A stretch of DNA of 64,000 nt from positions 4,599,501 to 4,663,500 of the forward strand of contig NZ_CP120997.1 in NCBI RefSeq assembly GCF_030719295.1. The letters are read 5' to 3'. Position 1 is the first letter of the stretch, and every line of letters begins with the position of its first letter. The notes beneath the pieces were generated by a model that saw only the letters and a list, made by a program, of their open reading frames with translations, was not told the DNA's origin and searched no databases. This document shows, in pieces, positions 16,553 through 24,901 of the stretch. A program made the position numbers and the translations under genes. The stretch is from Streptomyces sp. Mut1 (GTDB lineage Bacteria > Actinomycetota > Actinomycetes > Streptomycetales > Streptomycetaceae).

Positions 16553-16571
16553 ATCTGACGGTACATCAGAT
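16553..16571. promoter_or_regulatory. TetR-type 19-nt operator, site A
   Basis: ATCTGACGGTACATCAGAT, with perfect 6-bp outer arms, lies 3 nt in front of the thiolase start and in the divergent gap to the acyl-CoA dehydrogenase. It matches sites B (27365-27383) and C (33407-33425) at most positions. Confidence 0.7.
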
Positions 16572-16706
16572 AGCGGGAAGCGGGAGTGGTCGTGCGCTGT
16601 GGTCACCGTCGCTCCGCACGGCTCTGGGAATCTCGCCGCCGCACCTCTAGCATGACGGGCCGTCAGTTCAGGGGCCGTCGGCCCCTGAGGGGAAGGAGTC
16701 CCGCCG

Positions 16707-17900
16707 ATGGATGCCGCCTTCACCGCGGAACAGGACGAGATCCGCCGCACCCTGCGCACCCTGCTCGACGCCGACGACGGGCCCGGGGACGCCTACGACC
16801 CCGGCCTGTGGCGCCGGATCGCCCGGGACCACCGGCTGCCCGGACTCACCGTCCCGCAGGAGTACGGGGGCGCCGGCCGGGCCACCGCCGAGCAGGCCGT
16901 CCTCCTGGAGGAGACCGGCCGCGCCCTGCTGCCGTCCCCGCTGCTCGCCACCGCCGTGCTCGCCGCGCCCCTGATCCTGGCCCTCGGCACCGCGGAGCAG
17001 CGCGCCGCCCTGTTGCCGGCCGTGGCCACGGGCGAGCTGACCGCTTGCCTGGCCGTGCCCGGCGGGTTCCTGGCCACGGCCCTCGGCCTCGCCGGTGACC
17101 CGACCGGCGGTTCCTGGGCGGGCGGCGGCCGGGCGGGCGGGGTGCAGGCCCGGCCGGCCCGTGGCGGGGGCGGCGGGTGGCGGCTGTACGGGGAGGCCGA
17201 CCGGGTGCCGGACGGGGAGCGGGCCGGGCTGCTCCTGGTCGCCGCCCACGCGGGCGGCTTCCCGCGCAGCCGCACCCTGCTCTTCCTGGTCCGGGCGGAC
17301 GGGCCCGAGCCGCCCGCCGGACTCGCCCGCACCCCGCAGTCCTCGCCGGACCCCACCCGCCCGCTCGCCCGGGTCCAGCTCCGCGACACGGCGGCGGAAC
17401 TCCTGGGCGCCGACGACACCGCGGACACGGGCCCGGCCCTCGCGGCGGCCGGGCGCACGGCCGCCGCCGTACTCGCCGCCGAGGCGGTGGGGGCGGCGGC
17501 GGGCGCGCTGGAACGGACGGCCGCGTACCTGGCGGCGAGCGAACGGCCCGGCGCCTGCGCCCCCGCGCCCCACGCCTACGAGGCCGAGAAGCACCGGATC
17601 GCGGAGCTGTACGTACGCGTAAGGGCGGCGCGCTCCGCCGCGTACTTCGCGGCCTGGGACCAGGAGAGTGCCGGGCTCGCCCTCGCCCAGGCACTGGAGG
17701 CGCTGCGGGCCGTGACGGCGGAGGCGGTGCGGCTGCCGGGGGACGCCGGTCCGCCGGACCGGGAGCACGAGGCGCACCCGTACGCCCGGCGGGCCGCCGT
17801 GCTGGAGCGGCTCCTCGGCCCCGCCCACCGCCTTCGCGACCACGCGGCCCGGGACTCCGGGCTCTTCGCGGCGGCCGGGGACGGGCAGGTGGCGGTCTGA
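16707..17900 (+). CDS. Acyl-CoA dehydrogenase
   Basis: 397 residues of the acyl-CoA dehydrogenase fold: N-terminal helical domain (FTAEQDEIRRTLRTLLDA...GLTVPQEYGGAGRAT), a shortened and Gly/Arg-rich middle region, and a C-terminal helical domain (AAEAVGAAAGALERTAAYLAASERPGA). The canonical catalytic Glu is not obvious, as in the FadE partners that work as heteromeric pairs. It introduces the alpha-beta double bond in acyl-CoA or a sterol side chain using FAD. A divergent thiolase and site A suggest joint control. Confidence 0.83.
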   Translation: MDAAFTAEQDEIRRTLRTLLDADDGPGDAYDPGLWRRIARDHRLPGLTVPQEYGGAGRATAEQAVLLEETGRALLPSPLLATAVLAAPLILALGTAEQRAALLPAVATGELTACLAVPGGFLATALGLAGDPTGGSWAGGGRAGGVQARPARGGGGGWRLYGEADRVPDGERAGLLLVAAHAGGFPRSRTLLFLVRADGPEPPAGLARTPQSSPDPTRPLARVQLRDTAAELLGADDTADTGPALAAAGRTAAAVLAAEAVGAAAGALERTAAYLAASERPGACAPAPHAYEAEKHRIAELYVRVRAARSAAYFAAWDQESAGLALAQALEALRAVTAEAVRLPGDAGPPDREHEAHPYARRAAVLERLLGPAHRLRDHAARDSGLFAAAGDGQVAV

Positions 17901-18478
17901 TGGCGGCGGCCGGGGTCCGGCTCGTCCAGAAGGTGTCATCGACGCGGGTATTCGCCCGGATCGCCCCGCATGTGGTGCCCGCCATGGACCGCACGGTCCA
18001 CCGGCTCACCCGGGGCCGGGTGCTGCCCAGCGCGCGGATGCTGCCGGGGCTCGTCCTGACGGTGCCGGGGGCGCGCAGCGGGCAGCCGAGGACCACCCCG
18101 CTGGTCTGCATGCCGCAGCCGGGTGACGCGGGCGCGGTGGACGGAGGCGTGGGGGACGGAGGCGTGGGGGACGGAGGCGTGGGGGACGGAGGCGTGGGGC
18201 ACGGGAAACCCGGTGGTGGCTGGGTGCTGGTCGGCAGCAACTTCGGCCGCCCCGGGCACCCGGCCTGGACGGCGAACCTGATGGCGCACCCGGAGGAGGC
18301 GGTCGTCAACTGGAACGGCCGCGACATCCCCGTACGGGCGCGGCTGCTCGCGGGGGAGGAGCGGGCGGTGGTGTGGAAGGCGGCGCTGGCGTTCTGGCCG
18401 CCCTATGCCGCGTACCAGGCGCGGATCGACCGGGAGATACGGCTGTTCCGGCTGGACCGGCGGGAGGTCTCCCCGTAG
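17900..18478 (+). CDS. Deazaflavin/nitroreductase-family (Ddn-like) oxidoreductase
   Basis: 192 residues starting at ATG 17900, overlapping the acyl-CoA dehydrogenase stop (TGATG). The family core is clear: PGLVLTVPGARSGQPRTTPLVCMP, WVLVGSNFGRPGHPAWTANLMAHPEEAVVNWNGRDIPVRARLL. Members use coenzyme F420 or similar flavins. Between two core strands sits an insert built from a perfectly repeated 15-nt unit (VGDGG repeats, about 18145-18199), which should make a flexible surface loop. Role in acyl-CoA or sterol metabolism is inferred from the operon. Confidence 0.85.
   Translation: MAAAGVRLVQKVSSTRVFARIAPHVVPAMDRTVHRLTRGRVLPSARMLPGLVLTVPGARSGQPRTTPLVCMPQPGDAGAVDGGVGDGGVGDGGVGDGGVGHGKPGGGWVLVGSNFGRPGHPAWTANLMAHPEEAVVNWNGRDIPVRARLLAGEERAVVWKAALAFWPPYAAYQARIDREIRLFRLDRREVSP
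18145..18199 (+). repeat. In-frame 15-nt minisatellite
   Basis: About four tandem copies of GACGGAGGCGTGGGG sit inside the Ddn-like reductase gene and encode repeated VGDGG. The unit length keeps the frame whatever the copy number, so length may vary between strains. Confidence 0.85.
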
Positions 18479-18523
18479 CGACCGGGCCGTAGCGACCCGG
18501 GTCCGGTGCCGGGTCCGGGTACG

Positions 18524-18557
18524 CCGACGGCGGACCACCTGCGTGGTCCGCCGTCGG
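18524..18557. terminator. Bidirectional terminator hairpin
   Basis: A perfect 15-bp stem starting CCGACGGCGGACCAC closes a 4-nt loop. It lies between the convergent reductase (plus) and TetR (minus) genes and can end transcription from both sides. Confidence 0.85.
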
Positions 18558-18626
18558 TGAGACAGGACCTGAGGGCGCCCGGGATCACCGCGCGTCACCC
18601 AGTGGAGAGGAGTCCGGGCGCGGGCG

Positions 18627-19274
18627 CTACTTCGCCGGCTTCTTGCCGGTGATGCCCAGATGCACCAACAGCGCGAGGTTCGGTTTGAGTTCGGCCTGCT
18701 TGACGCCCCAGGTGGTGAAGCCCTTCTGGTGCGAGGCGACGGCGGCCAGCATCGCGACCAGCGAGCCCGCCATCGCGGCGGCGCTGACGTCCTTGTCGAC
18801 CTTGCCCTTGGCCTGGAGCTCCTTCACGGACTCCGTGAGGGAGTTGGTGACCGAGTTCAGGATCTTCATGCGGATCTTGTAGAACCGCTTGTCGCCCTCG
18901 GCGGCGCCCAGGTCGACCACGCGCAGGATCGCGTCGTTGCGCCGCCAGAAGTCGAGGAAGCCCTCGACGAGTTGTTCGGCGGTCTGCCGGCCCGACTTGC
19001 CGACCCAGGAACGCCCGGCGACCAGTTCGGTCAGACCGGCGCCCTCCTTGGCCATTTCTTCGGCGATTTCGAGGACGGCGCCCTCGACGTCGGGGAAGTA
19101 CTGGTAGAAGGTCGCGGGTGAAGTCCCCGCCTTCCGGGCGACGTCGATGACTTTGACGTCCCGGTACGGCGAGGAGCTGAGCATCTCGCTGAGGCAGTCG
19201 AGCAGCTTCTGCCGCGTCGCCTGTCCGCGTCGACCGGCCACGCGGCCGTCGACGGTGCGTACTTGTCCTGTCAT
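18627..19274 (-). CDS. TetR family regulator, candidate master of the acyl-CoA regulon
   Basis: 215 residues. The HTH is at about residues 20-65 (RQKLLDCLSEMLSSSPYRDVKVIDVARKAGTSPATFYQYFPDVEGAVLEIAEEM), followed by a helical ligand domain and a Lys-rich tail. It is conserved near lipid genes in Streptomyces. It sits next to the acyl-CoA dehydrogenase operon, and three TetR-type palindromes control the surrounding acyl-CoA genes. A half-matching copy, CTGACGGCATGACAG, overlaps its own start codon and might allow autorepression. The ligand is likely an acyl-CoA, which is an inference. Confidence 0.85.
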   Translation of the reverse strand: MTGQVRTVDGRVAGRRGQATRQKLLDCLSEMLSSSPYRDVKVIDVARKAGTSPATFYQYFPDVEGAVLEIAEEMAKEGAGLTELVAGRSWVGKSGRQTAEQLVEGFLDFWRRNDAILRVVDLGAAEGDKRFYKIRMKILNSVTNSLTESVKELQAKGKVDKDVSAAAMAGSLVAMLAAVASHQKGFTTWGVKQAELKPNLALLVHLGITGKKPAK

Positions 19275-19598
19275 GCCGTCAGCTTACCGACGGGTGATCG
19301 GAGCGCGATTCGGCCGAGTGCAAATGGGGAACGCGGCCGTCGGAACCGGTGGATACCCACAGTCTGATCAATGTTATTAACAGCCTGTGGATAACTTCGG
19401 TGGATAACTTTCGAAAGTGCGTTCGCTTCGGGGGGTGCGGGGCGGGTCCGGACGCGGGGGACACGCCGCGCGGTTACGTTGGATGTGACGAGCGTCACCA
19501 TGATGGAGGGCCGTCACCATGAAGGACGGCCGTCACCGAGACGAAGGCCGTCACCGAGACGGACGGCCGTCACCGTGCCGATGGAAGGATTCGGGCCC
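19275..19598. other. 324-nt intergenic region with DnaA-like boxes and tandem repeats
   Basis: No gene is supported. TGTGGATAA at 19386-19394 and GGTGGATAA at 19399-19407 resemble DnaA boxes in a locally AT-rich stretch (GTTATTAACAG). From 19509 a decamer GGCCGTCACC repeats four times every 18-19 nt, up to 19574, directly before the VOC gene. Confidence 0.5.
19509..19574 (+). repeat. Four spaced GGCCGTCACC repeats
   Basis: Copies begin at 19509, 19528, 19546 and 19565 (spacing 19, 18, 19). GTGACgagcGTCAC just upstream forms an inverted repeat with the same core. The array ends 24 nt before the VOC gene start. It could be an operator array or a simple duplication. Confidence 0.6.
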
Positions 19599-20399
19599 AT
19601 GGCCGCATTCGCGCAGTCCGCACCGTGCTGGGTGGATGTGCAGCTCCCGGACCTGGAGGCGGGCAAGCGCTTCTACGGCGAGCTGTTCGGCTGGACCTTC
19701 CGGGCGGGCGAGGGCCCCCGCGCGGACGCCCTCGGCGAGGGCAGGCTCGTCGCCGCGCTGGCCGCGAAGAAGGACGGCCGGATGCCGACCGCCTGGGGCG
19801 TCTACTTCGCCACCGACGACATCGAGGCGTCCGTCGCCCGCGTCCGCGCGGCCGGCGGCCAGGTCATCACCGAACCGGTACCGGCCGGCCGCGCCGGAGT
19901 CCTCGCCCAGGCCGCCGACCCGGGCGGCGCGGTCTTCGGCCTCTGGCAGGCCGGCGAGCGCGCGGGCTTCCAGAAGCAGAACGAGCCCGGCTCCTTCTGC
20001 TGGACCGAGGTCCACACCCGGCGCAAGGACCGCGTCGACCCCTTCTACGAGGAGGTCTTCGGCTTCCGCTCCGCCGACATCGCCGACCTGGTCACCGACA
20101 CCCCGGACACGGACGAGACCCGCATCGACTTCCGCACCTGGTCCCCTCCCGGCACCGAGCCCGGCCCCGACACGGCGGTCGGCGGGCGCAGCGTCATCAC
20201 CGACGCCTTCCCGGCCGAGCTGCCCAGCCACTTCCTCAGCTACTTCAACGTCACGGACTGCGACGCCACCGCGCGCACCGTCCAGCGGCTCGGCGGCCGG
20301 GTGACCGAACCCCCGCTGGACATCCCGTACGGGCGGATGGCGGTCCTCCAGGACGACCAGGGTGCCGTGTTCGCCGTACTTCAGGAACCTGCGTCCTGA
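19599..20399 (+). CDS. VOC superfamily protein, two glyoxalase-like domains
   Basis: 266 residues from ATG 19599 (GGAAGGA nine nt before; ATG 19581 possible). Two betaalphabetabetabeta modules are visible: CWVDVQLPDLEAGKRFYGELFGWTF...GVYFATDDIEASVARVRAAGGQV...DPGGAVFGLWQ, and FCWTEVHTRRKDRVDPFYEEVFGF...YFNVTDCDATARTVQRLGGRV...DDQGAVFAVLQ. The family covers isomerases, dioxygenases and resistance proteins. Two-domain Streptomyces members of this type have no settled reaction. Confidence 0.88.
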   Translation: MAAFAQSAPCWVDVQLPDLEAGKRFYGELFGWTFRAGEGPRADALGEGRLVAALAAKKDGRMPTAWGVYFATDDIEASVARVRAAGGQVITEPVPAGRAGVLAQAADPGGAVFGLWQAGERAGFQKQNEPGSFCWTEVHTRRKDRVDPFYEEVFGFRSADIADLVTDTPDTDETRIDFRTWSPPGTEPGPDTAVGGRSVITDAFPAELPSHFLSYFNVTDCDATARTVQRLGGRVTEPPLDIPYGRMAVLQDDQGAVFAVLQEPAS

Positions 20400-20571
20400 T
20401 AAGGGCGGAGTGACACAGGACACCCCGATCCGCCCCCGGGTTCGCAACCGGGGCCTTCGCCAGGAACAATCGGGGTGCGCACCGCCGGGTGGTGCCCAGT
20501 GATGAGACGCTGCACACGGCGGGTTTTTCGCGGACCTCTGTTCCCTGAGGTCCGTACGGGGAGGTGGCAAG

Positions 20572-22953
20572 GTGGAGCAGCTGACGCAGCACGACCCGAG
20601 GCGGATCGGCCCATTCGAGGTGCTGGGACGGCTCGGCGCCGGCGGCATGGGGCTGGTCTATCTCGCCCGGTCGGCATCCGGCCGGCGGGTGGCGATCAAG
20701 ACGGTCCGTACGGAACTGGCCGAGGACCAGCTGTTCCGGGTGCGCTTCACGCGTGAGGTGGAGGCCGCGCGCGCCGTCAGCGGCTTCTACACGGCCGCCG
20801 TGGTGGACGCCGACCCGCGCGCCGCCGTGCCCTGGCTCGCCACCGCGTACGTGCCCGCCCCCTCGCTCGAAGAGATCGTGAACGAGTGCGGGCCGATGCC
20901 GACCCAGGCGGTGCGGTGGCTGGCGGCGGGCATCGCGGAGGCGTTGCAGTCCATCCACGGCGCGCAGCTCGTCCACCGCGACATGAAGCCGTCGAACGTG
21001 CTCGTCGTCGAGGACGGCCCCCGGGTCATCGACTTCGGCATCGCGTCCGGCGTCTCCAACACCCGGCTCACCATGACCAACGTGGCCGTCGGCACGCCCG
21101 CCTACATGTCGCCCGAGCAGGCCCGGGACTCGCGCAGCGTGACGGGGGCCAGCGACATCTTCTCGCTCGGCTCGACGCTCGTCTTCGCCGCGACCGGCCA
21201 TGCGCCGTACCGGGGGGCCAACCCCGTCGAGACGGTGTTCATGCTGCTGCGCGAGGGCCCCGACCTCGCCGGGCTCCCCGACGACCTGCGCTCGCTCATC
21301 GACTCCTGCATGCAGATGGACGCCACGCTGCGGCCCACGCCCGCCGACCTCCAGGCACAGCTCGCCCCGCACCTCTTCGCCTCCGGCGGCGGTGACGACA
21401 GCGGTACGGCTTCGGCCTGGCTGCCGGCCGCCGCCACCGCGATGATCGAGCAGCGCAGGGGCGGTGGCCGCGCGCCCGCCCCCGCCCCGCCCGCACCGCC
21501 GGCCCCCGTGCCGCCCGCGCCCCAGCGCCCGCCGGGCTCCGACTGGGACGGCCCCTGGCACAGCGGGGCCCCCGCCACCCGCCCGGCCGCCCCGGTGCCG
21601 GACGCCGGGGGGCCGGTCCGGCTGACCGGGGCGCAGGTGCCGATCGGGCCCGGCCCGCGCGCCCAGGACGTCCGCGCCTCGGCGGCCGGGGCCGGCGCCG
21701 ACGCCGGTCCCGCGACCGACTGGGTCCGCCCGCCCGCCGGGGTCAACGGCTCCGCCCCGGCCGCCCCGCCCGTGCCCGCCCCGGCCCCGGCCCCCGACAA
21801 CGACCCGTCCGGCCCCGAGCGGTGGCGGCCCTGGCGTTTCCGCATGTCCAACGACGTGTGGGGCACCCCGGTCGTCGTCGGTGACCTCCTCTACGTGACG
21901 TCCTTCGAGGTCCACGCGCTGGACACCGGCAACGGGCGGCGCCAGTTCAAGACCCGCGACGTGGCCTGGGCGATGGCCGTGGAGGGCGGTCGCATCCACG
22001 CGTCCGACGGGCCCTCGCTCTACGCCCTGGACGCGGCGTCCGGCGCCGAGCGGTGGCGCGTGCGGACCGACGCGTGGGTGTACGCGCTCAAGGCCGACCG
22101 CGGCACGGTCGTCACCGGCACCCGGGGCGGCGGCGTCCAGGCGTGGGAGGCGGCGACCGGCGAGAAGCTGTGGGACATCAGCGGCGCGCAGACGGACTTC
22201 GAGACGCCGGAGGGCGGGCCGGCGATCCACGACGGCACGGTCTACGTGTGGCAGGACGCCCGCCTGCGCGCGCTCGACGCCCGGACCGGCGTCGAGCGCT
22301 GGAGCTATCCGGTGGGTGACGCGGCCTCCTGCGGCGGTGTTCCGGTCCGGGTGACCCCGGCGCCCGACGGCTACGCGTACGTCTCGGCCGGGACCCGGGT
22401 CCTCGCGGTGGACAACGCCTCCGGTCACGTCCGCTGGCACTTCGAGTGCCCGGCGGTCTTCCTCTCCCCGCCCGCGTTCGCGCCGGGCCCGGCGGTCACC
22501 GGCGGCGGGGTCTACCTCGCGGACTACCTCGGCACGGTGTACGCCCTGGACGCCGCGACCGGCAAGGACCGCTGGCGCATCGCCACGGAGGCCCGCCAGT
22601 CCACGGAACCGGTGCTCGTGGTGGCGGGCAACGTCCACGTGGGCAGCGGCAGCGCGCTCTACACCCTCGACGCGGTCACCGGCACCCCGAAGTGGCGCTT
22701 CGCCGCGGGCGGCGAGGTGGTCGGCGCGCCGGTCGTCGCCGACGGCCGCGTCCACTTCGGCTCCGCGGACCACGTCCTCTACACCCTCGACGCGGCCGGC
22801 GGCCAACTCCGCTGGAAGCTCGCGACGGGCGGCGAGATCACGGGCACGCCGGTGGCGGAGGGCGGCGTGGTGTACGCGTGCAGCAAGGACCGCTGCGTGT
22901 ACGCGCTGGACGCGCTGAAGGGCACGGGCACAGGCAACAGACCAAGGCCGTAA
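20572..22953 (+). CDS. Ser/Thr protein kinase fused to PQQ/WD-like beta-propeller
   Basis: 793 residues. The N-terminal Hanks-type kinase has the glycine loop LGAGGMGLVY (about 21-30), VAIK lysine, catalytic HRDMKPSN, DFGIASG and APE-like SPEQ. A Pro/Ala-rich linker (about 290-410) follows. The C-terminal half has at least seven repeats of the PQQ-type blade (W..A..G......V..G.VY.......V.ALDA.TG...W), for example GGRIHASDGPSLYALDAASGAERW. I see no membrane helix, so the propeller is cytoplasmic and likely a sensor or docking platform. Confidence 0.92.
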   Translation: MEQLTQHDPRRIGPFEVLGRLGAGGMGLVYLARSASGRRVAIKTVRTELAEDQLFRVRFTREVEAARAVSGFYTAAVVDADPRAAVPWLATAYVPAPSLEEIVNECGPMPTQAVRWLAAGIAEALQSIHGAQLVHRDMKPSNVLVVEDGPRVIDFGIASGVSNTRLTMTNVAVGTPAYMSPEQARDSRSVTGASDIFSLGSTLVFAATGHAPYRGANPVETVFMLLREGPDLAGLPDDLRSLIDSCMQMDATLRPTPADLQAQLAPHLFASGGGDDSGTASAWLPAAATAMIEQRRGGGRAPAPAPPAPPAPVPPAPQRPPGSDWDGPWHSGAPATRPAAPVPDAGGPVRLTGAQVPIGPGPRAQDVRASAAGAGADAGPATDWVRPPAGVNGSAPAAPPVPAPAPAPDNDPSGPERWRPWRFRMSNDVWGTPVVVGDLLYVTSFEVHALDTGNGRRQFKTRDVAWAMAVEGGRIHASDGPSLYALDAASGAERWRVRTDAWVYALKADRGTVVTGTRGGGVQAWEAATGEKLWDISGAQTDFETPEGGPAIHDGTVYVWQDARLRALDARTGVERWSYPVGDAASCGGVPVRVTPAPDGYAYVSAGTRVLAVDNASGHVRWHFECPAVFLSPPAFAPGPAVTGGGVYLADYLGTVYALDAATGKDRWRIATEARQSTEPVLVVAGNVHVGSGSALYTLDAVTGTPKWRFAAGGEVVGAPVVADGRVHFGSADHVLYTLDAAGGQLRWKLATGGEITGTPVAEGGVVYACSKDRCVYALDALKGTGTGNRPRP

Positions 22954-23404
22954 CCGGGACCGCCCCCGTCCCCGGACTGCCCTTCCCCGGGCTGCACCCG
23001 CCCGTGCTGCCCGTTCCCGGGCTGCGCTTCCCCGGGCTGCGCCCGTCCATGCTGCGTCCGGGCCGCGCCCGCCCTTCCCGGCCCGTCCGGGCCGCCCCTC
23101 CCGGGCTGCCTCCGTGCGGGCCGCCTCCTTCCGGGCCGCGCCCTCCCGTGCTGCCTCCGTCCGGGCCGCCTCCTTCCGGGCCGCGCCCGCCATTTCTGCC
23201 CGTCCGGGCGCCCACCCCAGCCCGTCCGGCGTTTGAGGACGGAACCGTTGCCGTGGTGGGCGGCGCCCAAACCAGTGGGGCCGGGCCGCCATTCCCAGCC
23301 CGTCCGGGCGCCCCACCCAGCCTGTCCGGCGTTTGAGGACGGAACCCTCCCGGTGGTGACCGGCGCACAAAGGGTTCGGGCCCGCCAGGTAACCGCTTCC
23401 GTCC
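22954..23404. other. 451-nt GC-rich, repeat-filled convergent gap
   Basis: No gene. 22980-23200 is a run of short imperfect units (cCCGGGCTGC, TCCGTCCGGGCCGCC). From 23190 two imperfect 100-nt tandem copies follow, each holding the 29-nt GTCCGGCGTTTGAGGAC element common in Streptomyces intergenic DNA. The gap separates a plus and a minus gene. Confidence 0.7.
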
Positions 23405-23426
23405 TCAATCGCCGGACGGGCTGGGT
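23218..23426. repeat. Three copies of the Streptomyces GTCCGGCGTTTGAGGAC element
   Basis: Direct copies lie at 23218-23246 and 23318-23346, exactly 100 nt apart. An inverted copy with GCGATTGAGGAC lies at 23397-23425. The second and third copies can pair into a long stem, probably stopping transcription from both convergent genes. The inverted copy also encodes the last codons of the minus-strand gene. Confidence 0.75.
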
Positions 23427-24124
23427 TTCCCGCCGGACGGCCCAGGCGTCTCGTCCGGCGGGTCCGAAGGCGGCGGGCCGGGGCGCCCAGCCCCAGGCGC
23501 ACCATCCCCAGGCGCTCCTGGCCCGGGGCGCCCAGCCCCAGGCGCAGCATCCCCGGGCCCCACGTAAGGCGCATCCCCCTCCGGCTCCGGCCACGGTGTC
23601 GTCTGGACGGACGGCCCCGGCTCCCGCGTGGGCGGCCACGTGTCGGGGTCGGCAGACCCCGGCGCCTCGTACGGCCGCCCCCGCCCCGCACCCGCACCCG
23701 CACCCCGCCGCCCGGACATCAGCGCCGCCCCCAGCAACAGCAGCACCCCTCCGGCGGCGGCCGACGCGACACCCATCTGAAGCCCGGAACCGTCGCTCGC
23801 GACGGCAAGGCTTCCGTTCACCTGCCCCTGGCGCACCATCCACAGCACCGTGAACCCGAGCACCACCACGCCCGCCAGGGCGACGAGGAGCCGGGAGCGG
23901 AGGACCACACCCACCACGGCCACCACCGCGGCGCAGAGGAACGGCAGCCAGAGGGACGTGAACAGCCCACCGGGATGCGCACCGGTCACCCCGGTGCCGG
24001 TGAACAGGTCGCCGAGACGGTAACTCCGCCCGAGGCGGCCGTCGTACCAGTCACGGAAGGGGCTCAGTACGGCGGCCGCCGCTCCGACGAGAGCGACGAT
24101 CGCACCGAGGACGTTGCGGATCAT
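23405..24124 (-). CDS. Membrane protein with Pro/Gly-rich tail (hypothetical)
   Basis: 239 residues from ATG 24124. Four hydrophobic segments are clear: NVLGAIVALVGAAAAVLSPF, LWLPFLCAAVVAVVGVVL, LVALAGVVVLGFTVLWMV and VASAAAGGVLLLLGAALM. A roughly 90-residue low-complexity tail rich in PGAGRPGPGA-type repeats follows. The last residues are encoded by a mobile-looking intergenic repeat, so the C-terminus may be strain-variable. Function unknown. Confidence 0.7.
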   Translation of the reverse strand: MIRNVLGAIVALVGAAAAVLSPFRDWYDGRLGRSYRLGDLFTGTGVTGAHPGGLFTSLWLPFLCAAVVAVVGVVLRSRLLVALAGVVVLGFTVLWMVRQGQVNGSLAVASDGSGLQMGVASAAAGGVLLLLGAALMSGRRGAGAGAGRGRPYEAPGSADPDTWPPTREPGPSVQTTPWPEPEGDAPYVGPGDAAPGAGRPGPGAPGDGAPGAGRPGPPPSDPPDETPGPSGGKPSPSGD

Positions 24125-24346
24125 TTCCGTACCTTCCAGTACCCCCGGGTACATTTCAGCGCTCTCTCTCCGACGCTACGCCGCACGTGTGACGCCTGCG
24201 ACCGGACGATGACGAGATCGTGACAGGGCCATGACCGGGCCACCGGCTCCACGGGGCCATGCTGTGCGTTACGGTGTCGCGCGCCCGGCCGCCCGGCCGG
24301 CCCGGCACCGAAACGGCAGAACACCACACAATCGGGGGCGGAATCG

Positions 24347-24880
24347 ATGACACGGCAGCATCTGAAACTGACGGTGGTCCTGGTCGCGGTGGTACTCGCG
24401 CTGACCGGCTTCTCCAGCTCCAGCCACGGCGGCAAGAGCGGCAAGAGCCGGAAGTCCAGCAGCCACAGCAGCGGCGGCGGGTGCTCCAACTCCAAGAAGA
24501 GCAACGGCACGTACCACGACACCGACTCCGGCACCCGCTACCGCAGCTCCGGCGGCACCTCGGGTTCCACCCGGTCCACCCCGTCCGCCACCGCGACGGC
24601 CGCCCCCAAGGCGTACGTGTTCCGCTGTGCCGAGCCCGCCAAGGGCACGGTCAAGGCCGTCACCGCCTCGACCGTCCGTCTCACCGCGAACGCGAGCGGC
24701 ACCCACACCTACGAGGTCGACGTCGCCTTCCTCGACGCGTCCGGCGTCACGATCGACACGGGTGAGGCGACCGTGAAGGCGGCCCGCGGCGAGACGAAGA
24801 CCGTGTCCGTGCCGATGGACCGCCCGAGCGAGGTCTCCCGGGTGGACAGGTGCACGGTCACGTCGGCGCTCACCTACTGA
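24347..24880 (+). CDS. Secreted Ser-rich protein (hypothetical)
   Basis: 177 residues with a Sec-type signal peptide (RQHLKLTVVLVAVVLALTGFSSSS). No lipobox Cys follows it. Then comes a Ser/Gly/Lys low-complexity linker with one CSNS segment (residues 25-80) and a folded domain from about residue 85 (YVFRCAEPAKGTVKAV...). That domain resembles an immunoglobulin-like beta-sandwich in its strand pattern and has two Cys that could pair (FRCAEP and DRCTVT). No function can be given. Confidence 0.75.
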   Translation: MTRQHLKLTVVLVAVVLALTGFSSSSHGGKSGKSRKSSSHSSGGGCSNSKKSNGTYHDTDSGTRYRSSGGTSGSTRSTPSATATAAPKAYVFRCAEPAKGTVKAVTASTVRLTANASGTHTYEVDVAFLDASGVTIDTGEATVKAARGETKTVSVPMDRPSEVSRVDRCTVTSALTY

Positions 24881-24901
24881 GCCCCACGGGTACCGGCCCC
24901 C

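Noticed and set aside
20251..23703. Very long minus-strand frame opposite the kinase-propeller gene
   Set aside because: High-GC shadow frame with no domain, biased composition and no SD. The plus strand encodes a clear kinase.
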